From: Persicitalea jodogahamensis
GTDB taxonomy: Bacteria > Bacteroidota > Bacteroidia > Cytophagales > Spirosomataceae
Length of the DNA stretch: 64,000 nt
Direction: 5' to 3'
Assembly (NCBI RefSeq): GCF_014651615.1
Contig: NZ_BMXF01000001.1
Span: 1,397,731 to 1,461,730 of the forward strand
Shown here: one piece after another, positions 8,669 through 17,162 of the stretch
Position numbering within the stretch: position 1 is the stretch's first letter
Layout: each line of letters begins with the position of its first letter
Notes under the pieces: model-generated
Database searches by the model: none
The model's input: the letters and a program-made list of their open reading frames with translations, nothing else
Told to the model about the DNA's origin: nothing
Translations under genes and position numbers: made by a program

Positions 8669-9369
8669 CGTATATTCCAGCTGCCAGTGGCGGCTTTATC
8701 TTGACTTCCAATCGGGATGAGAGCATCCGGCGGCAGGCGGCCATTCCACCTCGACGCTATTTGATCGACGAACAGCTTATCACATTCCCGAAAGATCCCA
8801 AAGCCGGAGGGACCTGGGTCGCCACGACGGAAAATCGTACGCTGTGCCTGCTCAATGGTGCTTTTCAGAACCATTCCCACCGTCCTCCGTATCGACGCAG
8901 CCGGGGCCTTGTGGTACTGGATGCTTTTTCCTACGATTCGCCTCATGCTTTTGCCAGAGACTACGACTTCACAGGCATCGAGCCATTTACCCTAATCATG
9001 GTGGATAGGGTCGATGCGTTCGCAACGCTGCACGAATTGCGTTGGGATGGCACAAAGCCGCATTTCAAGTGTCTCCCGGCCGACACACCGCGCATCTGGT
9101 CTTCGGTGACGCTTTATTCTGAAGATATAGTTCGGGAACGCGAGGGTTGGTTTCAAAATTGGTTGACCGCGCCGCATACCAAGCTGGCTGCTGAAATTAT
9201 TGCGTTTCATACATCCGCCGGAAAAGGTGATCCCGCCAACGACCTGCTGGTAGATCGGGGAAGCCTGAAAACGGTTTCGATCACGCAGATTCAGGCGCAG
9301 CATAATGAGGTGAGCGTTTTTTATCAAGATTTTCTGCACGAAGGCACGCATCACTTTCAAGTATCCTGA
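8656..9369 (+). CDS. NRDE family protein (TANGO2-like)
   Basis: The protein has 237 residues from the ATG at 8656. The frame is open further upstream from 8437, but that part overlaps the DinB gene, while 8656 gives the canonical Met-Cys N-terminus (MCVVTYIP) followed by LTSNRDES, the motif that names the family. The Cys at position 2 is the likely N-terminal nucleophile of an Ntn-hydrolase-like fold after Met removal. The segment KAGGTWVATTENRTLCLLNG is also typical. TANGO2 homologues occur in eukaryotes and bacteria; proposed roles concern haem or acyl-CoA handling, and the bacterial function is not settled. It overlaps the upstream DinB gene by 13 bases. Confidence 0.85.
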   Translation: MCVVTYIPAASGGFILTSNRDESIRRQAAIPPRRYLIDEQLITFPKDPKAGGTWVATTENRTLCLLNGAFQNHSHRPPYRRSRGLVVLDAFSYDSPHAFARDYDFTGIEPFTLIMVDRVDAFATLHELRWDGTKPHFKCLPADTPRIWSSVTLYSEDIVREREGWFQNWLTAPHTKLAAEIIAFHTSAGKGDPANDLLVDRGSLKTVSITQIQAQHNEVSVFYQDFLHEGTHHFQVS

Positions 9370-9502
9370 AAAAAACTTCCCGATCTACGCTTTTGGGTAT
9401 ATCGGTCAGGTAACTGCCTTTTCCTATAAACAGAGCGACAATAGCCACGGCCCGTTGGCGTTTCGTCCTGTGTAATCATCTAATCGTATTTTTTTAATTT
9501 TT

Positions 9503-10201
9503 ATGAAATCAACAAAGTCCTATTTTGCTGCCATCATTGCCCTATGTCTGATGGGGTTGATGGCTTCCTTTACCCCGAATTTCAAAAAGGGGAAGTGGGA
9601 AACGCTGTTTAACGGCAAAAACTTCGACGGCTGGAAAAAATGGAAAGGCGGCCCAATCACAGGCTGGAAAGTGGAAGATGGCGCAATGGTGCTGATGGAA
9701 AAAAAGGGGGGGGATCTGCTCACTGAAAAAGAGTACGGCGACTTTGAGTTGGAACTGGAATGGAAAATCAGCGAAAAAGGCAACAGCGGTATTATGTACC
9801 ACGTGAAGGAAGGAGCCGGCTACTGCTGCCCCTATACCACCGGACCGGAAATCCAGGTACTTGATGACAAGCGACATCCCGACTCCTTCGCTGGCAAAAC
9901 AGGCAATCACAAGGCCGGGTCGCTTTACGATCTGCTGCCACCTAACGACACGACCGTCGTGAAACCCGCCGGAGAATGGAACAAGGCTCGAATCATTGTG
10001 AAGGACGGTAAAGGGGAAAGCTGGCTCAACGGTAAGAAACTGGTGGATTTTCCCACCAAAGGGGCGGAATGGGAGAAGATGGTCGCCAATAGCAAATTCA
10101 AGCAGTGGAAGGATTTCGGTACGTTCGACAAAGGATCCATCGCCTTGCAGGATCACGGCGATAAAGTATGGTACCGGAATATTCGCATAAGAGAACTATA
10201 G
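9503..10201 (+). CDS. Secreted DUF1080 / 3-keto-disaccharide hydrolase family protein
   Basis: The protein has 232 residues with an N-terminal signal segment (about residues 1-24). The mature domain begins with WETLFNGKNFDGWK and contains WKVEDGAMVL, DFELELEWKISEKGNSGIMY and a C-terminal VWYRNIRIREL. These are hallmarks of the DUF1080 concanavalin-like fold, members of which hydrolyse 3-keto-glycosides, and the family is abundant in Bacteroidota and Planctomycetota. It is probably periplasmic or surface-attached. It is followed 164 bases downstream, on the same strand, by a TIM-barrel isomerase-like gene, a neighbour often seen in 3-keto-sugar catabolism. The substrate is unknown. Confidence 0.86.
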   Translation: MKSTKSYFAAIIALCLMGLMASFTPNFKKGKWETLFNGKNFDGWKKWKGGPITGWKVEDGAMVLMEKKGGDLLTEKEYGDFELELEWKISEKGNSGIMYHVKEGAGYCCPYTTGPEIQVLDDKRHPDSFAGKTGNHKAGSLYDLLPPNDTTVVKPAGEWNKARIIVKDGKGESWLNGKKLVDFPTKGAEWEKMVANSKFKQWKDFGTFDKGSIALQDHGDKVWYRNIRIREL

Positions 10202-10365
10202 TTTGCTTAGGTGTTTAGTTGTTGAAAATTTCGGAACCTCTGATAAAATTCTGAATGGGAGCAGCTACAGGATTCTTCCTATTCAGACACGGTACCTCAC
10301 GTTGATAAACTGCACTCCAAGCAACTACCCGCCTAAACCAACAACCAACCAAACGAATAAACAAA

Positions 10366-11238
10366 ATGAACACAAATCGCAGGGAGATGGTAAAGAAAAT
10401 GGCCGGATTGGCCGTGGGTCTACCCGTGGCGGACTCGCTCAAGGAGCGACTTGATGCCTCTGACAAAGCAGTTGGTTTAAAAGGAAATGTCAACCATTCG
10501 GTGTGTCGCTGGTGTTACAGTAAAATCGAGTTTGAGGACTTGTGTAAAGCAGCCAAAGAGATAGGCCTGCAATCGATTGAACTGACCGGTCCGGAAGAAT
10601 GGCCGATTCTGAAAAAGTACGGCCTTACTTCGGCCATGCCCTGGGGGGCTGGTAAAGGCATTGTAGAAGGGTTTAACGACCTGAAACTACACGATGAACT
10701 GGTAGCGAGCTACGAAGCGATTTTCCCGAAAGTAGCAGCCGCCGGACTGGATAAAATCATTTGTTTTTCGGGCAACCGGCACGGTATGAGCGATGAGCAA
10801 GGTCTGGAAAACTGCGCTATCGGTCTGAAGCGCCTCATGAAATCCGCTGAGAAGCACAAGGTAACCATGAGCATGGAATTGCTGAACAGCAAGGTCAACC
10901 ACCCCGACTACATGTGTGATCGTACCAATTGGGGAGTGGAACTGTGCAAGCGGGTGGGAAGCGAGAATTTCAAGCTGCTCTATGACATCTACCACATGCA
11001 GATTATGGAAGGCGACGTGATTCGAACAATCAACGACAACCATCAGTACATCAACCATTACCACACGGGTGGTGTACCGGGCAGGCACGAAATAGACGAC
11101 TCGCAGGAATTGTATTACCCGGCTATCATGAAAGCCATTCTAGCCACGGGCTACAAAGGCTATTTGGGGCAGGAATTTATTCCCGTACGCGACCCGCTTA
11201 CCTCGTTGCGGGAAGGAGTAGTTATTTGCGACGTATAG
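10366..11238 (+). CDS. TIM-barrel sugar isomerase/epimerase family (hydroxypyruvate isomerase-like)
   Basis: The protein has 290 residues. The N-terminus (NTNRREMVKKMAGLAVGLPVA) looks like a weakened Tat-type leader with a single Arg-Arg, so export is uncertain. The barrel follows: a VCRWCYSK start, the IELTGPEEW strand and metal-binding candidates in TMSMELLNS (Glu), LLYDIYHMQ (Asp, His), INHYHTGGVPGRHEID (His) and GYLGQEF (Glu). This arrangement matches the xylose-isomerase-like/Hyi fold that isomerises or epimerises keto sugars with a divalent metal. Its place after the DUF1080 gene suggests a shared role in glycoside oxidation products; this is inference. A strong hairpin terminator follows. 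Confidence 0.83.
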   Translation: MNTNRREMVKKMAGLAVGLPVADSLKERLDASDKAVGLKGNVNHSVCRWCYSKIEFEDLCKAAKEIGLQSIELTGPEEWPILKKYGLTSAMPWGAGKGIVEGFNDLKLHDELVASYEAIFPKVAAAGLDKIICFSGNRHGMSDEQGLENCAIGLKRLMKSAEKHKVTMSMELLNSKVNHPDYMCDRTNWGVELCKRVGSENFKLLYDIYHMQIMEGDVIRTINDNHQYINHYHTGGVPGRHEIDDSQELYYPAIMKAILATGYKGYLGQEFIPVRDPLTSLREGVVICDV

Positions 11239-11257
11239 GCATTAGTCCCAATTCTCT

Positions 11258-11306
11258 AAAAAGTCTGCATTCACTCCCACTCAGGGGTTCGGTGCAGACT
11301 TTTTTT
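11258..11306. terminator. Bidirectional terminator between convergent genes
   Basis: A perfect 12-bp stem, AAAAAGTCTGCA (11258-11269) paired with TGCAGACTTTTT (11293-11304), has a 23-nt loop and is followed by T residues to 11306. It ends the TIM-barrel gene on the + strand. On the - strand the same hairpin has a shorter T-run and includes the last codons and stop of the ATP-grasp gene, so it probably serves both genes. Confidence 0.8.
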
Positions 11307-12396
11307 GGGCTAAGTCAGATGTCTGCTGCATTGCCTCAGGACGTATGCCGGAAAAATGTTCTCTGGTAGTTTTCAGTAGGGCTTTGAAAGACAACGGTTG
11401 TACCCCACGTGCTACGTTCTCCTGCCCGATATCAGATATCATCCGCATGTGCCGGAAGACATCGCGGTACGCTTTGAATAGATTGTACTTCGGGTCATAA
11501 ATATGCCCCGCTTCGGAGCTGACGCCATTCAGTTCCAGAATCTTGATCTTGCCAGCGTACAAGTCGTTCAGCGAATTGACGCGCAGGTCGAACCTCCCGT
11601 AGTAAAAGCCGGGAATGCCTGTGGCGATTTCATCGAAGACATCGTTCAGGCGCTCGTTGATAAGGTGGTTGGCGTTCAAAAAAGCCGTCCCCAGGCAATG
11701 ATTGCCGATGGGCTGAACGCATTCGTAAGTACCTCGCGGCAACACTTTGTTCAGCAGGTTTGCCATACGGACTTCAAGGGCTTCGCGGGCCATCCGGGCG
11801 CGAAGATTTTTTTCCAGCAATTCTCTCACTGTGGCATATCCGTCGCCCCGCACATGCAGAAACTCTTTTTGGGTCACGGAAGTCACGCGCCCCTTGGCTT
11901 CACTGGGCCTTCTCGCGTACAATACACCAAATTCCAGCAACGACTCGACGTATTCCTGCACTATGCAATCTTCGGCCAGGCATTTCCCTACGTACTGCCG
12001 CAAATCTTCTACGCTAGTGATTTTGATTACCTGGTCGCCTCGCTCGCCGATATTAGGTTTCATGATAAAAGGCGCTGTAATACTGTTTCCGTCGAGCAGT
12101 TCGATCACTCCTTCGTAGGTTGTCCCTGCCGGGATAAACTGAGTAACAGGCAGGTACTTTTCATCAATTAAGGCGAAAATATCTTTCTTGGATTCGCCGA
12201 AAAACCCACTGGCCGGGATGGCCGGATTGGCCGCCGTAAAGTGCATGAAAGAGCGCTTTTTTATGGACAGCAAAGCCCAGTACACCAGTGGCGGGGTGTA
12301 AAAGAGTACGAACGGCCAGAATTCGTAGCGGAAGATTTTTGTGAGGAAACGGGACACGGTTTTTAATGATGAGTGATGAACTGGTTGGAGTACCAC
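11281..12396 (-). CDS. Membrane-associated ATP-grasp enzyme
   Basis: The protein has 371 residues. Near the N-terminus is a hydrophobic segment (FWPFVLFYTPPLVYWALLSI, about residues 27-46), then NPAIPASGFFGESK. The ATP-grasp core shows FIMKPNIGERGDQV (nucleotide-binding lysine and glycine loop), IVQEYVE, and the metal-binding end FYYGRFDLRV...IKILELNGVSSEAGHIYDP, where the Asp, Glu and Asn should bind Mg-ATP. It resembles D-Ala-D-Ala ligase/RimK-like carboxylate-amine ligases, which join an acyl-phosphate to an amine. The membrane-proximal helix suggests a lipid-linked or envelope substrate, but no partner is visible. The 3' end lies in the terminator shared with the convergent isomerase gene. 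Confidence 0.75.
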   Translation of the reverse strand: MVLQPVHHSSLKTVSRFLTKIFRYEFWPFVLFYTPPLVYWALLSIKKRSFMHFTAANPAIPASGFFGESKKDIFALIDEKYLPVTQFIPAGTTYEGVIELLDGNSITAPFIMKPNIGERGDQVIKITSVEDLRQYVGKCLAEDCIVQEYVESLLEFGVLYARRPSEAKGRVTSVTQKEFLHVRGDGYATVRELLEKNLRARMAREALEVRMANLLNKVLPRGTYECVQPIGNHCLGTAFLNANHLINERLNDVFDEIATGIPGFYYGRFDLRVNSLNDLYAGKIKILELNGVSSEAGHIYDPKYNLFKAYRDVFRHMRMISDIGQENVARGVQPLSFKALLKTTREHFSGIRPEAMQQTSDLAQKKSAPNP

Positions 12397-12403
12397 CGAT
12401 GAG

Positions 12404-12850
12404 TTAATTATGATCTATTTTTTGCCAGGCGGCATCTGCTTTCTGGTGCAGGTTTTGTTCGTCTTCGTTCCACTTTCTCAGGGTATTGCTGAGAATCGTA
12501 TGGTAAAATAAATACAGCCTCCCGTCGATAATTTTATACGTTTCGGGATCAATGCTTACTTTATTGCCGTCCGCCATTGCGTAGGCACACCATCCACCGT
12601 ATTTGGGCACGTATTTATCAGGATTCTTTGCAAATTCATCCTGGTTTTGCGCGCTGGCAAATCGGTAAGTCCCTCCCTGGTATTGTTTGTTAAATTCTTT
12701 TGTGCCTTCCACCGGCTTTCCTTTGAAATAGCTGACCGGATCGTAACCCTCAATAGCCAGACCGCCTTTGAGATTGAGGTTCTGGGCTGAACAAGGTACG
12801 AAAGTGAACAGGATAAGCAGGAGGGTAGTTGTGATCAATTTCATTACCAT
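12404..12850 (-). CDS. Secreted YHS domain protein
   Basis: The protein has 148 residues with a signal peptide ending PCSAQ (a second Met at position 3 is an equally possible start). The mature part carries AIEGYDPVSYF near residue 33, YRFASAQNQDEFAKNPDKYVPKYGGWCAYAM, the YHS pattern with a conserved Cys, and KIIDGRLYLFYH. YHS domains are thought to bind metal ions, and this secreted form with the YGGWCAYA block is common in Proteobacteria and Bacteroidota. It lies 7 bases upstream of the ATP-grasp gene on the same strand, so the two may be co-transcribed. Its precise role is unknown. Confidence 0.87.
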   Translation of the reverse strand: MVMKLITTTLLLILFTFVPCSAQNLNLKGGLAIEGYDPVSYFKGKPVEGTKEFNKQYQGGTYRFASAQNQDEFAKNPDKYVPKYGGWCAYAMADGNKVSIDPETYKIIDGRLYLFYHTILSNTLRKWNEDEQNLHQKADAAWQKIDHN

Positions 12851-12998
12851 GGCGCCTTTTTATGATATACGGAAACTTTTGCGGAAGGGTTGCTGGGTAT
12901 ATGGTACGGATGCTTTGGCATAACTTCCATCTTTCTGTTAAACTACTCCTGTTCAGGCACAATTTCGTCTGCCACGGAAACAGGTTTCCGGCAAGTAG

Positions 12999-15900
12999 TC
13001 AGCCTCCATAAACCGATCCCCTTCGAAGCCAGTAATCCCGGCTGTACATACGCTGAAACGGCCAATGCTTCATCCTCAAAACCATAGGGAGGTAAGCGTG
13101 CGGCTCTTTGACTGAGAGACTACCGAAATAAATATCGTCATCGGTGAGCAGCAAGCCTTCGTAGGTGCCTTCGGCAGATCGTCGGGTCAGGTCGGCGAAG
13201 GGTAGTTCTTGCCGGTAATCCGGAAATTGTCTGGAGATTCGGTCTTTCAGCAGCCACGCGCCACGATATCCTGAATTAGGAACAGGCTGCGGACGATACC
13301 GACCTTCCGACACGTCAAGAGCGTATTGCAAGTAAGCTTTCAGAAGCTTTGGGCCCTCATTTGCCGTTTGTTCGGTACGTAGTTGGGGTGGGAACAGGCT
13401 AGTGACGACGTACACCCGCTGCCTCGCCCTGGTTACCGCTACGTTCAGGCGATTCTCACCACCCTGTGTATTCAACGTACCAAATTGCATCGCCAGCTTG
13501 CCACGATCGTCGGGAGCGTAGCCGATGGAGAAAATAATGACGTCGCGCTCGTCGCCCTGCACGTTCTCAATGTTTTTGACAAAAAGTCCTTCGGCTGTTA
13601 CTTTCTCTTTTTCCAGGAGATCCTGAACCAATTGCTGTTGGTGGAAATTGAACGTAACTACCCCAATGCTCAGCTTGCTTTCCGACAATTCCCGCACCAG
13701 TTCCAGAACGCGTTGCGCTTCGACGGGATTGGTGTTTTTCTCCCATATTCCGTCCACGTGCATGTAATGGATTCCCGGCTCGGCGTCGTTGACGCGCGTG
13801 AAGTCGGGTAAGAGCCGCAATGTATTTTTGTAAAAATGCTGGTTTGAAAAATCGATCAGGTCCAGCGAACTGCTCCGGTAGTGCCCCGTCAATTGTCGTT
13901 GTGTGAGGGTTTGGGCCGCCAAGTCCAGGAGGGAATCTATTTCAATAGCTACGGGTACTTCCTCATCTGAATTCTCCTCGTATCGAACCCGGTACAAATC
14001 ACTGGGGGGTAGTTGCTTGCTGTCGCCCGTGATGACGACTTGTTTGCCCCGGTACGCAGCGGGCAATCCGTATTCGGCGTAGCATTGGGAGGCTTCGTCG
14101 AATATCACAAGATCAAAAAGCCCGGCTTTCATTGGAAAAAGGGTAGAAACCGCCTCGGGCGAAGCCATCCAACAGGGAATAAGCCGAAAAACTTCGTCAG
14201 AAAATGCTTCCACCACCTTGCGAATCGGCCAGATGTTGCGCTTTTTGGTAGTTTGATGGGCAAGTTCGCGGTAGGTCGTGCGGTTTCCCAGGCGGTTTTT
14301 CTCGACGTTTTCGTAGATCAATTCACGGAGTTTCATTAGCGTGATATCACGGCTAAGGCTTTGTTTGCGCTCAATGGACGCCTGCAGTTGCTGCTCCCAT
14401 TCGCTCATTTTCAAAGATGAAACGGCCCGTAACGTCGGATATTTACCTTCAATGTGCTCGATCCAGGCCAGGTGCAGGCTGTTATCGAAGATGGTAACCG
14501 CTGTGTTTTCCGAAGAATTCTCACCTTCTGATTTATTCAGAACCAAATTAGTGACGTCAGCTTCAACGGCAGAAAAGCCGTTGGCAATCTTATCCATTTC
14601 CACCAACACATCGAAGTCTGCACGCAGGCCATCCCGGAGCTGACGCGGGTAGTTTTCAGGCTCCGACAACACTTCCTGCCACTGGTTTTCAGTCAAAAAA
14701 TCCAGCATCGCCTCTTCCTGGCTTTGCCACTTGCTCAACCAAACGAGAAGTTCCTGCACTATTTTTCGAAAAGCGCTGATGGAAGCCGTACCCAATGCCA
14801 GTTGGGTAAGTACCCCTTCCCAAGGGGGCCGGCGAACGCGCACCACGGCATCCGCTGCTTGCTCCGCCTTCTGGAAAAACAGCAAATATCCTTCTTCAAA
14901 AGGTAGGTTTGATTCAAGATCATCTGGACGAAAGCTTAAAAACATGCTCGCCAGCCATTGCTCCAGTTCCAACCGATTGTTCAGCCTGACTTCCAACTTT
15001 TTCAAATCATCAAGCCGGGTACTTAGTCCGTTCGCCTGAGCTACCTGCGCGACGGCGGCTTTTTCTTTTCCAAACCACTCCCACCATTGTCCCTTTACTG
15101 CCGACGCTTTGGCCGCAATGGCCCGGGCAAGCTGTTTACGAAACGGGGCTAATTCTGATTCAGCCAATGTACTTTCAATTCCGCTGCCATCTGTCCGCCA
15201 GCCTTCGAACGTATCCGTCACCTGCCGCACAAACGCCAAACGGCTGGTTGCGGGCTGCTGATCAGTAAGGTAGCGCTGGAATAGTTGCAAGGTTTTAGCA
15301 TCAGTAATCGTGAGGGCCAGATCCTTTATGCGCTCTGAGGTTTCCGCTTTGTCTGCAATAAAGTCCAGGGAGAATGTTGTGCGGGTAATTTCTTCAAATT
15401 GTTCTTTTTGGGCTTGAAAAAAAGATGGCCAGGCAATCAGCGCTTCTTCCATGCGGCGCAGATCGCCAAGACCGTAGTCGGCAAAATTCTGCCGATCGTG
15501 CCAAGCGTGTGGCGGAGTGATTTTTTTGTTGTACGTCGCATAGCTGGTCAGGCGGCGACGGTAGTTTTCAGTTTCGCTGAGCAGGAAATTGCGGTAGTAT
15601 GCCTGCAAGTTGACGTGCGGGGCAGCCGGATCGGAGGACAGGTAAAGCTCTTTTACGGAAAGTCCGCTCTCGGCTTCGTCAAAAAGAGCGGTTCGGAATT
15701 CTTCCAGTTCTTTTACCGTCTGGTCGATCAAACGGCTGTTCCTGGTAAACTCCCGATCCAGGAAAACGGCATCCAGGCTCTGATTGAGTGCCTGGTATTC
15801 CTCGACTTTGTCGATTTGGATGGCAATTTGGCGGTAAAGTTCGGCGCGGTCATTGCGAAAGTCGTGAATGAGAGCAGTGGACAAACCAAGGCCCAGCGTT

Positions 15901-17033
15901 TGCAAGCGTTGATGCACTACGTCGAGAGCGGCTCGCTTCTGGCATACCAGCAGCACGCGTTTGCCCTGCGCGGCAAAGTCGGCCATCAGGTTGCAGATCA
16001 ACTGCGACTTACCCGTGCCGGGTGGCCCCTGCACCACCACGGATTCGCCCTGCTTCACGAGTCGAATGACGTTTTCCTGCGATAAATCCACGGGCAGCGG
16101 CGTCAGGATTTGCTCTTCACGCAGGGGCTGGTTTTGAACAGAAACATTTATTGATTCAGCATCCTCTCCGGATTCTGTTTCAAAATTGAAAAGAGGCATC
16201 GAGAAATCCTCCTGATCGGCTTCATGGAGCAGGTAGTTGTAGTCGGGCACGAGAAATGAGCCTGCCTGTGGAAAAATTCCCAGTACCATTTCGGGGTACA
16301 ACTTCAATTCGCCGTTCTTTTCCAATGATTGCAAATCGCTGCTTTTGAGCGCCTCGAACGGTTGCAGAACATTTTCAAAAAGCTGTTGGTTGAAATTCAG
16401 CCGGAAGGGCGATTCTTTCAGCCACTCGTAAAGGGCAGTACGGAATTCCAACGCCTCTTTGGGGAAGTCTTCAAAGTTTTTTTCCAGAATTTCATCGGGT
16501 ACCTGAGCCTCGTTGAACTGGGCATAGGCCAGGGCAAAACTACGGTTCAAGGAAATTTCGGCGTCGTCACGACCGACAAGGCACCATTGCTCCCGGTCCA
16601 GCCGCAGCGTGACCGGGAAGAAAAGCAAGGGCGCGTGAACTACCGAGCCGTCGGCGAACTTGCCGCGCACGAACGGGTACCCCACGTACAAATCACGCGC
16701 GCCGCGCTCTTCTTCGATGAATCGTTCGGTTCGTGCAATCCGCCGGAGTCTTTTACTGACCTCATTGACTTTATCAAAGCGCGGATCCTGTACATCGCAA
16801 AGCGGAATCCGGTTTTTTCGCTGGATAAGTTGGTTGAGAATTTCGAAGGAGGATTTACTCAACAAAAAATCGGCCTCGTGCAAATCCAAAAATTGCTCCG
16901 CTGCCAAGCGGCTCAACAATAGCGACTTATTGCGGCTGCTGAGGTTGGTGAGGCGTTTGAGGTAGGTTTTTAAGATGGCTATCGGCGGTCGGCTTTTGGC
17001 ATTTGCATTACTTTCCTCTTCCATTTTTGACAT
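12999..17033 (-). CDS. Large DUF4011 / superfamily 1 helicase (Upf1-like AAA)
   Basis: The protein has 1344 residues and is the largest gene in the window. The N-terminal DUF4011-type region (LKRLTNLSSRNKSLLLSRL, about residues 24-42) is followed by Walker A GPPGTGKSQ near 339, then about 640 residues of mostly helical insertion, Walker B VIFDEASQC near 977, GDSKQLPPSD near 1004, GHYRSSS near 1050, NVQGDERDV near 1157 and NVAVTRARQR near 1200. These are ordered superfamily 1 helicase motifs of the AAA_11/AAA_12 type. The last 100 residues (DRISRQFPDYRQELPFADL...) look like a small nuclease- or restriction-like fold that I cannot place. Such proteins act on nucleic acid, and relatives occur in defence loci, but no defence partner is adjacent, so a DNA or RNA repair role is equally likely. 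Confidence 0.85.
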   Translation of the reverse strand: MSKMEEESNANAKSRPPIAILKTYLKRLTNLSSRNKSLLLSRLAAEQFLDLHEADFLLSKSSFEILNQLIQRKNRIPLCDVQDPRFDKVNEVSKRLRRIARTERFIEEERGARDLYVGYPFVRGKFADGSVVHAPLLFFPVTLRLDREQWCLVGRDDAEISLNRSFALAYAQFNEAQVPDEILEKNFEDFPKEALEFRTALYEWLKESPFRLNFNQQLFENVLQPFEALKSSDLQSLEKNGELKLYPEMVLGIFPQAGSFLVPDYNYLLHEADQEDFSMPLFNFETESGEDAESINVSVQNQPLREEQILTPLPVDLSQENVIRLVKQGESVVVQGPPGTGKSQLICNLMADFAAQGKRVLLVCQKRAALDVVHQRLQTLGLGLSTALIHDFRNDRAELYRQIAIQIDKVEEYQALNQSLDAVFLDREFTRNSRLIDQTVKELEEFRTALFDEAESGLSVKELYLSSDPAAPHVNLQAYYRNFLLSETENYRRRLTSYATYNKKITPPHAWHDRQNFADYGLGDLRRMEEALIAWPSFFQAQKEQFEEITRTTFSLDFIADKAETSERIKDLALTITDAKTLQLFQRYLTDQQPATSRLAFVRQVTDTFEGWRTDGSGIESTLAESELAPFRKQLARAIAAKASAVKGQWWEWFGKEKAAVAQVAQANGLSTRLDDLKKLEVRLNNRLELEQWLASMFLSFRPDDLESNLPFEEGYLLFFQKAEQAADAVVRVRRPPWEGVLTQLALGTASISAFRKIVQELLVWLSKWQSQEEAMLDFLTENQWQEVLSEPENYPRQLRDGLRADFDVLVEMDKIANGFSAVEADVTNLVLNKSEGENSSENTAVTIFDNSLHLAWIEHIEGKYPTLRAVSSLKMSEWEQQLQASIERKQSLSRDITLMKLRELIYENVEKNRLGNRTTYRELAHQTTKKRNIWPIRKVVEAFSDEVFRLIPCWMASPEAVSTLFPMKAGLFDLVIFDEASQCYAEYGLPAAYRGKQVVITGDSKQLPPSDLYRVRYEENSDEEVPVAIEIDSLLDLAAQTLTQRQLTGHYRSSSLDLIDFSNQHFYKNTLRLLPDFTRVNDAEPGIHYMHVDGIWEKNTNPVEAQRVLELVRELSESKLSIGVVTFNFHQQQLVQDLLEKEKVTAEGLFVKNIENVQGDERDVIIFSIGYAPDDRGKLAMQFGTLNTQGGENRLNVAVTRARQRVYVVTSLFPPQLRTEQTANEGPKLLKAYLQYALDVSEGRYRPQPVPNSGYRGAWLLKDRISRQFPDYRQELPFADLTRRSAEGTYEGLLLTDDDIYFGSLSVKEPHAYLPMVLRMKHWPFQRMYSRDYWLRRGSVYGG

Positions 17034-17162
17034 TTGACGATCGGTCTCTTCGACCCGAATCAGGGGACAATCGGTATTTTAGTATCAAACCAGGTTCAAC
17101 AGCAGGATACGAACATTCCTTATGGCATAGTGCAAAATGCCGACCGCCGGGAGCCGATGGCC

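Noticed and set aside
9542-10156. Open frame of 204 codons on the - strand inside the DUF1080 gene
   Set aside because: The DUF1080 protein has family motifs over its whole length, and the antisense frame is phenylalanine-rich low-complexity sequence.
15399-16922. Long + strand frames antisense to the DUF4011 helicase gene
   Set aside because: They lie fully within a helicase with complete ordered motifs and have no family of their own.
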